A stretch of 64,000 bases of DNA from positions 1 through 64,000 of the forward strand of contig JAUXWH010000223.1 of the NCBI GenBank assembly GCA_030681365.1, written 5' to 3'. Below the pieces are notes generated by a model that ran no database searches, was not told where the DNA came from, and saw only the letters and a program-made list of their open reading frames with translations. The position numbers were made by a program, and so were the translations under genes. This document shows, one piece after another, positions 20,427 through 29,477 of the stretch; positions within the stretch are counted from its first letter, which is position 1, and each line of letters starts with the position of its first letter. Source of the stretch: Bradyrhizobium sp. (lineage in GTDB: Bacteria > Pseudomonadota > Alphaproteobacteria > Rhizobiales > Xanthobacteraceae).

Positions 20427-21157
20427 CTCGCCACCCCCGCCCGGGTGCGCAGACTGGCCTCGATCGAGGAGACCCCGCGCGATTCCCGTTCCGAGAGAAC
20501 AACGACCCTGGACCCGATCGGCACACGGTCGAACAGATCGATCACGTCCTGATTCAAGAGCCGGATGCATCCGCTCGAGACATTCTTGCCGATGCTTTCC
20601 GGCTCGTTGGTGCCATGAATGCGATACAGCGTGTCCTTGCCGTTCTGGAATAGGTACAGCGCGCGTGCGCCGAGCGGATTCTCGATCCCTGCGCCCATGC
20701 CTGCGCTGTATTTCTTCAGCTCAGGCTGCCGGGCGATCATTGCGGATGGCGGTGTCCATGTCGGCCACTGCGCCTTGCGGCGGATGTCCGCCGTTCCGGA
20801 CCACCCAAATCCGTCACGGCCCACACCTACGCCGTAACGCATGGCAAAGCCGCCTTCCTGCACCAGATAGAGAAACCTGGCGTAGGGATCGACGACGATG
20901 GTGCCGGGCGGATGCTGGGTCGCGAAGCGGACGCGCTGTTTGAGGTATTTCGGGTCGATCGTTCCGGCGTCGACCGCCGGAATCATGAACGCGCGATCGA
21001 CAAGTGCGGGGTACTGGGGCTGCGAAGGCGGCGCATATGACGCCTGCTGCAGGGTCGCCTGATTGCAGGCTGCCAGCAGCAAGGTCAATCCGGCTGCGCA
21101 AAGCGCGCGCAGGTACGGGTGCGCCGCCGCACGGAGCGCGGCTAACGGCGATGTCAT
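20423..21157 (-). CDS. L,D-transpeptidase (YkuD domain)
   Basis: [35 protein letters not shown] (HGT...SSGC[IL]R catalytic motif); lipoprotein-like N-terminus LLLAACNQ. Confidence 0.9.
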   Translation of the reverse strand: MTSPLAALRAAAHPYLRALCAAGLTLLLAACNQATLQQASYAPPSQPQYPALVDRAFMIPAVDAGTIDPKYLKQRVRFATQHPPGTIVVDPYARFLYLVQEGGFAMRYGVGVGRDGFGWSGTADIRRKAQWPTWTPPSAMIARQPELKKYSAGMGAGIENPLGARALYLFQNGKDTLYRIHGTNEPESIGKNVSSGCIRLLNQDVIDLFDRVPIGSRVVVLSERESRGVSSIEASLRTRAGVAR

Positions 21158-21212
21158 GGGAGCTCTCCTGGGGATCTATGGACGCAATGATGACGCCAGC
21201 GCGAAGCTGGCC

Positions 21213-21596
21213 TTATGCGTCGATCCGCGGAGGCCGGAACTGGGGAACGGTAAGCCACTGCGCATGCAGCAGCTTGTCAGCGAACGGTACCACGCCGGCT
21301 TTGCCATGCGAGGCTTCCATGACCGAGGAAGTCGCGACCTCCAACCCGACCAGCGTTCCGACACTGCACGACGTGCCCAGCGCGCCGGGCACCGCCCGCT
21401 GGCAGGGCTTGCCACCCTTGACCGAATGAATCTGCAGGAAGGCCGCTTGAGCGGCCTTTGAGGGCGCGTGGGCGAAGACGGGCTGAAGGAACGATGCAAA
21501 CATCCCCAGGATACACAACAGCGCAAGCAAGGAACCCAACAAGCCGTTTGACCGGCTCGACGTTCCGCGCCTCGAGTTGATGGGGCACCCGTACAT
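21213..21596 (-). CDS. small membrane/secreted hypothetical protein
   Basis: Hydrophobic LLGSLLALLCILGMFASFLQPVFAHA segment, 2-Cys C-terminal domain; same strand, first in the ScsBC/LDT gene group. Confidence 0.45.
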   Translation of the reverse strand: MYGCPINSRRGTSSRSNGLLGSLLALLCILGMFASFLQPVFAHAPSKAAQAAFLQIHSVKGGKPCQRAVPGALGTSCSVGTLVGLEVATSSVMEASHGKAGVVPFADKLLHAQWLTVPQFRPPRIDA

Positions 21597-21669
21597 TTGC
21601 GCTTTCTGCTTCAGGCGTGCAGCGACAACAAGTCACCTCTGCGTGATGCTCGGGTCAGTCCGCTTATTA

Positions 21670-21687
21670 TATTAGCATAACCTAATA
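21670..21687. promoter_or_regulatory. AT-rich inverted repeat, possible operator
   Basis: TATTAG-CATAAC-CTAATA in the divergent intergenic region 21597-21764. Confidence 0.45.
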
Positions 21688-21764
21688 ATGTATTGAATCC
21701 CGTCCGCCGCCGGCTACACGAATCCGTCATTTGACACTTCTTTCCGTTTTGTCAAAATCGACAA

Positions 21765-22451
21765 ATGAAGCCGCGCGACCGCATTCTCGATGCCGCCATG
21801 GCCGTATTCCGCCGGCACGGTTTCCGCCGCTCGTCGATCGAGCAGGCGGCCGACGCCGCCGGGCTGACGCGTCAGGCGCTGTATCACCATTTCAAATCCC
21901 GGGAAGCGCTGTTCCGCGCCGTGATCGAACGGCTGCATGAGGATGCCATGGCCGCGGAGATCGCGGCGGCGAACGCCGCGGATAAAGCCGGCGGCAGCCT
22001 TGCCCACATCCTCATCGCCGGGGTGACCGCGCGGCTGACGCAATTCATCGCGTCGTTCGACGGCTCGCCGCATATCGAGGAGTTGTTCTCCGAACACCTG
22101 CTGCAGGCCCGCGACCTCTACCAGAAATATGCCGGGCTCTACGCCGCGCATGGCGCAGCCACGATCGAGCGGGTCTGCCACAAGCAGCGCCTCGTCCTCG
22201 CCGAGGGCATGACGCCGCAAAGACTGGCGCAATGCCTGGAGATGGCAATCAACGGCGCCAAGTCGGCCCATCCGGGGATGCAGCCGGCCGACGCCTTCGT
22301 CGATGCCCTCACCACCATGGCGCGGATGCTGATCGCCGGCGCCGTTGCGCCCTTGCCGAAGCCATTACCGGCAAGGTCCGCCAAGAAAAAATCCGCCAAG
22401 AAGACTGTCCCGAAAAAGCCCGTTCGCCAAAAATCCGGAGGTCGCAAATGA
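21765..22451 (+). CDS. TetR/AcrR family transcriptional regulator
   Basis: ILDAAMAVFRRHGFRRSSIEQAADAAGLTRQALYHHFKSREALFRAV; stop overlaps the next gene (ATGA). Confidence 0.9.
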   Translation: MKPRDRILDAAMAVFRRHGFRRSSIEQAADAAGLTRQALYHHFKSREALFRAVIERLHEDAMAAEIAAANAADKAGGSLAHILIAGVTARLTQFIASFDGSPHIEELFSEHLLQARDLYQKYAGLYAAHGAATIERVCHKQRLVLAEGMTPQRLAQCLEMAINGAKSAHPGMQPADAFVDALTTMARMLIAGAVAPLPKPLPARSAKKKSAKKTVPKKPVRQKSGGRK

Positions 22452-25138
22452 GCACGATGACGATCAATGGCCGTCCCGTCCCCCTGCCCGACGATCCCGA
22501 TGCGCTTCTCGTCGATGTCATCCGGGACGATCTCGATCTCACCGGCACCAAGCTGGTGTGCGGGGCCGGCGTCTGCGGCGCCTGCACCGTGCTGGTGGAT
22601 GGCGCGCCGGTGGTGAGCTGCCTGATGCCAGCGCGCGCCGCGGCCAACACGGCGGTGACGACGGTGGAAGGCATCGGCGCGACACAACTGCATCCGGTGC
22701 AGAAGGCGTTCATGGCACACGACGCGCTGCAATGCGGCTTCTGCACGCCGGGCTTGGTGGTCGAGGCCGCGGCGTTTTGCGATTCCTGGCGCGCGAGCAA
22801 GGGAACCGCGACGCCGTCGCGCGAGGAAATCGGTGCGGCCCTGTCGGGACATCTGTGCCGCTGCGGCGCCTATGACGGCATCTTCAACGCAGTGGCCGCG
22901 GCCTGTGCCGGCCAGTTCGACGGCATTGAGATCGCCCCGCCGCGCGTCGAGGCGCGCGCCAAGGTGACGGGATCGGCCAAATACACCGTCGATATCCGCC
23001 ATGACGGACAGCAGGAAGGCATCATCCTGCGCTCGCAGCTCGCGCACGCCCGCATCACTGAACTCGATCTGGCGCCGGCGCGCGCGATTCCCGGCGTCAG
23101 CGCCGCGGTCTCGCTGCTCGGCGATGACGGCATGGTCCGCTTTGTCGGCGACCCCATCGCCGCCGTTGCGGCAAAGGACCGCAAGACCGCCGAGGCCGCC
23201 ATCGCCGCCATCAAGATGAACAGCGAACGCCTGCCGTCGGTGATCGGGCTGGACGCCGCGCGCAAACCGGATTCCCCCGTGGTGTTCGCAAAAGCCAGCC
23301 GCAAGAAGGCCGGCAACGTTTCCGAAGGCACTCCGGCGCCGGCCGCCTGGAACGGCAATGTCCGGGGACCATCGGCGGCGTTCTCGCAGAAGGCCCGGAA
23401 AGCGAGGAACTGGATCGCCGCGGAGCGCGAACGGCAAAATCCCTGGCTGGTCGAGGAGACCTTCCGCACCGGCACGCAATCGCACACCAGCCTGGAGCCG
23501 CATGCCACCGTCGCGCGTTTCGACGGCGACCGGCTCACCGTGCACGCTTCGACGCAGTCGGTGTTTCACGTCATGGAGATGATCGCCAAGCGTTACAAGT
23601 TCGGCCACGACAAGGTCCGCGTCATCGCCGATCACGTCGGCGGCGGCTTCGGCTCCAAGGGCACGCTCGGCATGGAAACTATCGCGGCGATCGACCTCGC
23701 TCGCGAAGCGAAGGCGCCGGTCCGGATCGCCTATGACCGGCATGAAGAATTGTCGGTCACCGGCTATCGGCCGGCGACCGAGTTGAAGATCGCGCTGCTG
23801 CCGTCCGAGCAGGGCGACCTCAAGGCGCTGTCGCTCACCGCCTATGCCGACACCGGCGCTGCGACCAATTCGACGCTCGCCGCACTCGCCCGCCTGATCT
23901 ATCCGGCGGAGGCCAAGGAACTGGCCGATTACGACGTCATCAGCAATCTGCCGCCCGGCGCGCCGTTCCGCGGTCCCGGCGGACCGCCGATGGCGTTCGC
24001 GCTGGAACAGGCGATCGACGAAGCCGCGCTGCGGATGAAACTCGATCCGATCGCGCTGCGAAAGCGCTGGGATCCCAATCCCAACCGCCAGCGTCTCTAT
24101 GACTGGGCTGCGGGCCTCGATGTCTGGCGCAACCGCAAGACGGAGGCCGCACAAACCGGCCGCTATCGCCGCGGCGTCGGCGTCGCCACCGGCTACTGGC
24201 TCTATCTCTGGCAGCCCGGCGTGAAGATCGAACTCAAGGTCGAGGGCGGACGCCTGATCGCGAGCACCGCGACCCAGGATATCGGCCAGGGCAGCCGCAC
24301 CGTGATCGCCAACACGGTCGCCCACGAATTCGGGCTGGAGCCGCACGACATCGATGTGCGGATCGGCGATTCCAGTCTGCCGGAGGGACCGGGCGCCGGC
24401 GGCAGCCGCAGCACGGCGTCGGTCATTCCGTCCACGCTGCTGGCCGTGCGAAAGCTGAAGGAGGCCATCGAGCGGAGCGCCAAACGTAAACCCGTCCCCG
24501 GCTCCAACGCGCCGTGGCGCGAGATGATCGCGGCCTCGCCCGATCTCAGCGTCGCCAGCGTGCGCCCCGAAGACGGTAAACCGATTGATGCGGGGGTACG
24601 CTCGCCGATGAAGGAAGCGGGCTTCATGGGCATGATCTTCGGCTGGATGCTGCGGCGCTTTTCCAACCTGGCGGTCGGCGCCGGCGTGCCGAGTTCGGTG
24701 CAGGTGATCGAGGTCGAAGTCGACACCTGGCTCGGCCATGTCCGCGTGCTCAACGTCCACACCGGCATCGCCGTCGGCAAGATCGCCGCCCCGGCGCTGG
24801 CACGCAGCCAGGCCACCGGTTCGGTGATCCAGGGCCTCGGCTATGCGCTTTATGAAGCGCGCGAAACCGATCCGCGCCGCGGCGACGTGCTCTCTGCCGG
24901 CATGGAGGATTACCGCATTCCCGGAGTATCCGACACACCCGCGATATCGGTGCATTTCGACGAGGCCGGTTTCGACCACGTGCTCGGCGGCAGCGTCGGG
25001 ATCGGCGAAGTGGCGACGGTGCCGACATCGCCGGCGCTGGCCAACGCCATCCGCAACGCCATCGGTATCCGGCTGACCGAAATTCCGATCCGGCCCGACC
25101 GCCTGATATCCGCATTGAAAGGGAGGAGCGCAGCATGA
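22448..25138 (+). CDS. molybdenum hydroxylase, fused [2Fe-2S] and molybdopterin-binding subunits
   Basis: FeS motifs CGAGVCGACTVLVDG and QCGFCTPG...GHLCRCGAYDGI; molybdopterin domain with VGGGFGSKGT and C-terminal GSVGIGEVATVPTSPALANAI. Confidence 0.88.
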   Translation: MSTMTINGRPVPLPDDPDALLVDVIRDDLDLTGTKLVCGAGVCGACTVLVDGAPVVSCLMPARAAANTAVTTVEGIGATQLHPVQKAFMAHDALQCGFCTPGLVVEAAAFCDSWRASKGTATPSREEIGAALSGHLCRCGAYDGIFNAVAAACAGQFDGIEIAPPRVEARAKVTGSAKYTVDIRHDGQQEGIILRSQLAHARITELDLAPARAIPGVSAAVSLLGDDGMVRFVGDPIAAVAAKDRKTAEAAIAAIKMNSERLPSVIGLDAARKPDSPVVFAKASRKKAGNVSEGTPAPAAWNGNVRGPSAAFSQKARKARNWIAAERERQNPWLVEETFRTGTQSHTSLEPHATVARFDGDRLTVHASTQSVFHVMEMIAKRYKFGHDKVRVIADHVGGGFGSKGTLGMETIAAIDLAREAKAPVRIAYDRHEELSVTGYRPATELKIALLPSEQGDLKALSLTAYADTGAATNSTLAALARLIYPAEAKELADYDVISNLPPGAPFRGPGGPPMAFALEQAIDEAALRMKLDPIALRKRWDPNPNRQRLYDWAAGLDVWRNRKTEAAQTGRYRRGVGVATGYWLYLWQPGVKIELKVEGGRLIASTATQDIGQGSRTVIANTVAHEFGLEPHDIDVRIGDSSLPEGPGAGGSRSTASVIPSTLLAVRKLKEAIERSAKRKPVPGSNAPWREMIAASPDLSVASVRPEDGKPIDAGVRSPMKEAGFMGMIFGWMLRRFSNLAVGAGVPSSVQVIEVEVDTWLGHVRVLNVHTGIAVGKIAAPALARSQATGSVIQGLGYALYEARETDPRRGDVLSAGMEDYRIPGVSDTPAISVHFDEAGFDHVLGGSVGIGEVATVPTSPALANAIRNAIGIRLTEIPIRPDRLISALKGRSAA

Positions 25139-26061
25139 CGTCCGCATCGATGACGGCCTCAGCCCAACGCGCCGAATTCCGCGCCGCCGGCACGGACCTT
25201 TCCGAACGCCGGCGCAGCGGCGTCTCAAAGGGACCGCTGATCGATCTGGCCGCCGCACCCGACACGATCGGCGTGTCATGGGGCGCGGATGGCGCCGCCA
25301 CCATCGGCGCGCTCACCTCAATCGCCGCGATCGCCGCCGACCCGCGCATCGCGGCCGCCTATCCCGGCATCGCGGCCGCAGCACTCGGCCTCGCCACGCC
25401 GCAGGTCCGCCATCTCGCCACGCTCGGCGGCAATCTCGCGCAGCGCTCGCGCTGCTGGTATTTTCGCGATCCGCATATCGCCTGCCTCAAGAAGGGCGGC
25501 GGCGATTGCCCGGCCCGGACCGGCAATCACCTCTACGGCGTCGCCTTCGATCTCGGCCCCTGCGTGGCGCCGCATCCCTCCACCATGGCGGCGGCGCTGC
25601 TCGCCTATGATGCCAGCATCGTCACCAGCCAACGGCCGGGGATTTCGATCGGCGAACTGCTGGGAGATGGCTCCAACGGAACATCCGATCACGCGCTGGC
25701 ATCGGACGAGATGATCCGCGGCGTCGAATTGCCCGCGCCGTTGGCGGGCGAGCGCGCGCTCTACAAGCGCGCCATCAGCCGCAGCCATGCCGAATGGCCG
25801 CTGGTCGAGGTGTGCGCCCGCGCCGTCGTAACGTCAGGCACGTTCCAGTTCATCCGCATCGCCGCCGGCGGCATCGCGCCGGTCCCGCTCCGCCTCGCGG
25901 CGTGCGAGGCCGCCTTGCAAGGCAAGCCGGCCGGCGCGGCCGTGATTGCGGAAGCAGCAAGGCAGGCCGCATCGGGCGCAACCCCGCTGCCGATGACGGG
26001 CTACAAGCTCGATTTGCTGGAGGGCGTCGTGCACGATGTGCTGGAGCGGCTGGCGACCTAG
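25135..26061 (+). CDS. FAD-binding subunit of molybdenum hydroxylase, with additional Cys-rich loop
   Basis: ATLGGNLAQRSRCWYFRDPHIACLKKGGGDCPARTGNHLYGVAFDLGPCVAPHPSTMA; overlaps the upstream ORF (ATGA). Confidence 0.88.
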   Translation: MTSASMTASAQRAEFRAAGTDLSERRRSGVSKGPLIDLAAAPDTIGVSWGADGAATIGALTSIAAIAADPRIAAAYPGIAAAALGLATPQVRHLATLGGNLAQRSRCWYFRDPHIACLKKGGGDCPARTGNHLYGVAFDLGPCVAPHPSTMAAALLAYDASIVTSQRPGISIGELLGDGSNGTSDHALASDEMIRGVELPAPLAGERALYKRAISRSHAEWPLVEVCARAVVTSGTFQFIRIAAGGIAPVPLRLAACEAALQGKPAGAAVIAEAARQAASGATPLPMTGYKLDLLEGVVHDVLERLAT

Positions 26062-26068
26062 ACTCGCA

Positions 26069-26164
26069 GGGTGGGCAAAGGCGCCTTCGCGCCGTGCCCA
26101 CCATTCAAGTCCAGGATCGGGATAGATGGTGGGCACGGCGCAAGGGCGCCTTTGCCCACCCTAC
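26069..26164. repeat. dispersed palindromic repeat family B, copy 1
   Basis: ggtgggcaaaggcgcc...ggcgcctttgcccaccctac inverted arms; related copy at 44174-44288. Confidence 0.8.
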
Positions 26165-26178
26165 ATTCACTGCCTTGG

Positions 26179-26856
26179 TCACGCCATCAGCGCAACGGTC
26201 CGGAATGCCTTCAGCAGCGATTGTTCAAGCTTGCCGTCCATCCCGCACAGAATCTTGTAGGCGCATTCGCGGGACATCGCGGGCCGGTAGGGCCGCGACT
26301 CGATCAGGGCGGCGAAGATATCGGAGATGGTCAGCAATCTCACCAGATCGGAAATCTCCGGCGCCTTCAGCGCATCGGGATAACCGGATCCGTCGAGATA
26401 TTCGTGGTGGTGCCTCACTCCATCGAGAATCTCCGGGTTGATGCCGGGAAGATCCTTCAGCAAATCATATCCGATCGCCGGATGGCGCCGCATGATCGCT
26501 TCCTCATCCGGGTCGAGACGTCCGGGCTTGTCGAGAATCGCCAGCGGGATACGGGCCTTGCCGATGTCATGGAGGGTTGCCGCCATCCCGAGCCGTTTGA
26601 CGTCCCGGTCGGCGAGCCTGATCTCCAGAGCGAAGCCGACGGCTACTCCGGTTACCAGCAGGCAATGCTGGAAGGTGCCCTCATGGTAGCGGCGGACATC
26701 GTCAAGCCACTCGCTGAGCCCATGCTGCTCGATGCTGTCGATGATTTGCGAGGTGGCGCTGTCGGCATCGGAAAGACTGATCGGCTTGCCGTCCTGTATC
26801 GCTGCGAACATCGACGCGAAGGCCGCGGCGCTGCCGGTGATCACGGGCGAGGCCAT
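26179..26856 (-). CDS. HD-GYP/HDOD-type phosphohydrolase domain protein (C-terminal part of an apparently interrupted gene)
   Basis: LHDIGKARIPLAILDKPGRLDPDEEAIMRRHPAIGYDLL...VRHHHEYLDGSGYPD. Confidence 0.8.
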   Translation of the reverse strand: MASPVITGSAAAFASMFAAIQDGKPISLSDADSATSQIIDSIEQHGLSEWLDDVRRYHEGTFQHCLLVTGVAVGFALEIRLADRDVKRLGMAATLHDIGKARIPLAILDKPGRLDPDEEAIMRRHPAIGYDLLKDLPGINPEILDGVRHHHEYLDGSGYPDALKAPEISDLVRLLTISDIFAALIESRPYRPAMSRECAYKILCGMDGKLEQSLLKAFRTVALMA

Positions 26857-26904
26857 GGCGCCGCCGGTGCGTGTTGCCTTCTCCGCGACCTCGATCTGCG
26901 CGAG

Positions 26905-27297
26905 CTAGAATGCAATTTCTCTTGGACGCGAAACCACCGAGGTCGCACCGAGCGCATAGGCCTGCGCGATCAGGTGGTGACTGTGTCGCTCGACGACGAA
27001 CAGCTTTTCGGGAATGCGGTTCTGCTGGCGCATCACCAGCCTGATCTGTTCGATACCGGCCGCCTTGCGCAGATCGGCGTCGATCAGCAGCGCGCCGTCT
27101 GCGCCGATTTGCGCTCCGTGATCTCCCAGCAACTGGGAGAATAATTCAAATCGCGGCGCCAGCATCGCGCGGATGGCTGGTATCTTGTCAGGTTCGTCGG
27201 TGACGAAATGAACGCGCATTCCAAGCCAATCGGGACCGAAGTTGTGACCGCTCGCATCGGAGCAAGCAGCAACAATACGGATCCTTGCCTTAACCAA
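26905..27297 (-). pseudogene. N-terminal receiver-like fragment, in frame with the downstream HD-GYP ORF but ending in TAG
   Basis: Frame continues RPREIAF-TAG-LAQIEVAEKATRTGGA-MASPVITG with exactly 16 codons to the HD-GYP ATG. Confidence 0.6.
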
Positions 27298-27401
27298 TGG
27301 CTAGCGCCGGTTACTTAATTCAACTGGGAGGAGTGCGCCTGCCAGCCCCGCTATGTCTGGTAAGCGACAAAGGCATCGCGGACCGGTTCGCAGACGCCCG
27401 C

Positions 27402-27791
27402 TCAGCACCCCCGGCAGATGCTGAACTTGCCATCGGCCGGCTTGCCGCGCGCGCGTGCAGAGGCACGCGAAGAGGAGCGGCGCGATTCACTGCGGGAGAC
27501 GGTTGCGGCCCGCCGCTTGATTTTCGCGCGCGGCGCCACCGCAGGCGAGACGCGGGTGGAAACCATCGGCGCCGCGGACGGCACCGCGGGCACCGCAATG
27601 TTCGGCGGCGGCGGCGCTGGGATCCTGGCCGCGTTGCCGGCGCCGCTGGGGTCGTTGACCGAATTATTCAGACCGCCGGCGCTGCCCGCTCCGCGGATAC
27701 CGCTGACCCCGGCATCCTGCGCGAAAGATGTTGCAGGCGCCGTCAGGCTGGTTGTCAGGACCAGGGCCAAAATTGCCGATTTGCCGATCAT
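27402..27791 (-). CDS. small secreted basic hypothetical protein
   Basis: Signal peptide MIGKSAILALVLTTSLTAPATSFAQ then Pro-rich and Arg/Ser-rich C-terminus. Confidence 0.45.
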   Translation of the reverse strand: MIGKSAILALVLTTSLTAPATSFAQDAGVSGIRGAGSAGGLNNSVNDPSGAGNAARIPAPPPPNIAVPAVPSAAPMVSTRVSPAVAPRAKIKRRAATVSRSESRRSSSRASARARGKPADGKFSICRGC

Positions 27792-28016
27792 GAAGCACAC
27801 TCCGACAAGAATGTACTAACGAATCGAGAGGCCCGGCGTTCCCCTTCCGGGTTGCGCGGCGTCGCGGGAGATCGACGCTGGCGCCGCCTTGTGGCCATGC
27901 GGTGCGGAGGCTGGCGGCTTCAAAGGCCAGAGCGCAGGACGTGAAACATCGCCGGGCGGACTTCGCAGAGATGACACCCGGCAGAAGTCGAACCTGCCGT
28001 CGAGCACGGGATTCGT

Positions 28017-29261
28017 TTAGCTCCCCGGAAGCTCAATTTCCGAGGACGCGTCACCGCTGCCTTGCCTGCCGGCCTGCATTGCCGGCTGGCGCTGCGGAAG
28101 CGAACTTGTCGTTGTGTCCGCATCGACCGAGGCCTGCGGCCTGACCCGGTCGCCCGCCGCGAACTTCTGGAAACCGTCGACAACCACCCGATCGCCGTCC
28201 TTCAGGCCATCTTCCACCAGCCACAAGCCGTCCTGCGCCGAGCCGATACGGACCGGCTGCACCGCGATGCGGCCATCATCCTTGACGACAAAAACCTCGC
28301 TACCGCCGCCGCCGTTGCGCTGGATCGCCTGTTGCGGCACCGCGATGGCATCGGCATCGATGCCCTGCTCGATCAGAACACGCACATACATGCCCGGCAG
28401 CAATTCCCGCTTCGGGTTTGGAAATTGACCCCGCACGGTCACCTGCCCGGTATTGGCGTCGACCCTGGATTCCGAAAACAGCAACTTGCCGGGCGAGGGA
28501 TAAAGCGTTCCGTCGTCCAGCACGAGGCGGATGCGGGCCGCGGATGGCGCGATCCGGTCGAGGTCGCCCTGGTCGAACGCGCGGCGAAGCTTGTTCATCT
28601 CGCTCACGGATTGGGTGAAGTCGGCGTAGATCAGGTCGAGCTGCTGGATCGTCGCCAGATTGGCCTCGTTCTTGACGACCAGCGCGCCTTCGCTGACAAG
28701 TGCCGCGCCGACCACGCCGTTGATCGGCGCGCGGATCGTCGCATAGTTGAGATTGAGCCGGGCGCGCGCGACATCGGCCTTGCGCTCCTCGACTTCCGCC
28801 TCCGCCTGACGCATCGCGCCGGTTGCCTTTTCATGCTGCGATTCGGGAACCACCTTCTGGCTTGCTAGCTGCGCAATACGGCGCGCGTGCTGCGCAGCCA
28901 GATCGAACGCCGCGGTGGCTTTCGCCAACGCCGCCTCATTCGCCCGCAACTCGACCTCGAGCGGCCGTTGGTCGATTCGATAGAGCGGATCGCCCGCCTT
29001 CACCTCGGATCCCTGCTGAAACAACCGTTCGACCACGATGCCGGAGATGCGAGGTCTGACATCAGCAATGCGGGTCGGTGCAATCCGGCCCGGCAATTCG
29101 CGAACGAGAGCGCGCGGCTTCGATTTGACGGTGATGATGCCCACCTCCGGAACCACTTCCGTCGCGGCGCTTGCAGAAACGGGCTCGTCGCAGCCGGCAA
29201 GAACCGGCGCAAGGCCCGCCAGCAACAACGCGCCGCAAGCCAGCCGCAAGTGATTCTGCAT
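28017..29261 (-). CDS. efflux RND transporter periplasmic adaptor (MexE/AcrA-like)
   Basis: Lipoprotein signal LAGLAPVLAGCDEP; GRIAPTRIADVRPRISGIVVERLFQQGSEVKAGDPLYRID; VDGFQKFAAGDRVRP. Confidence 0.88.
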   Translation of the reverse strand: MQNHLRLACGALLLAGLAPVLAGCDEPVSASAATEVVPEVGIITVKSKPRALVRELPGRIAPTRIADVRPRISGIVVERLFQQGSEVKAGDPLYRIDQRPLEVELRANEAALAKATAAFDLAAQHARRIAQLASQKVVPESQHEKATGAMRQAEAEVEERKADVARARLNLNYATIRAPINGVVGAALVSEGALVVKNEANLATIQQLDLIYADFTQSVSEMNKLRRAFDQGDLDRIAPSAARIRLVLDDGTLYPSPGKLLFSESRVDANTGQVTVRGQFPNPKRELLPGMYVRVLIEQGIDADAIAVPQQAIQRNGGGGSEVFVVKDDGRIAVQPVRIGSAQDGLWLVEDGLKDGDRVVVDGFQKFAAGDRVRPQASVDADTTTSSLPQRQPAMQAGRQGSGDASSEIELPGS

Positions 29262-29477
29262 TGGAACTATCCCCAGTTTCGTTCGTCCGCAATCGGTCCC
29301 GGCCGCTCCGATCAAACTCAACCGCTTTGCTTAACGAGAAGTTAAAATCGGGCGGGTTGCGCCCTTCACTTGTCGGTGGCGGCGCAATGCGGCGCGGTTA
29401 GATAATCGAAAAAAAGCATTTTTTTGGCGGGAGCCTCGGCTCGAAACGCCGGCGAATTTAGCACGAGCGACAGCCCC

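Noticed and set aside
22139-25279. 1046-aa minus-strand ORF
   Set aside because: Antisense shadow of the molybdenum hydroxylase gene; Arg/His/Asp-rich composition without domain motifs, typical of GC-rich frame effects
29411-29428. A/T-run hairpin AAAAAAAGCATTTTTTT as terminator
   Set aside because: Stem consists only of A-T pairs with a two-base loop; not a convincing terminator
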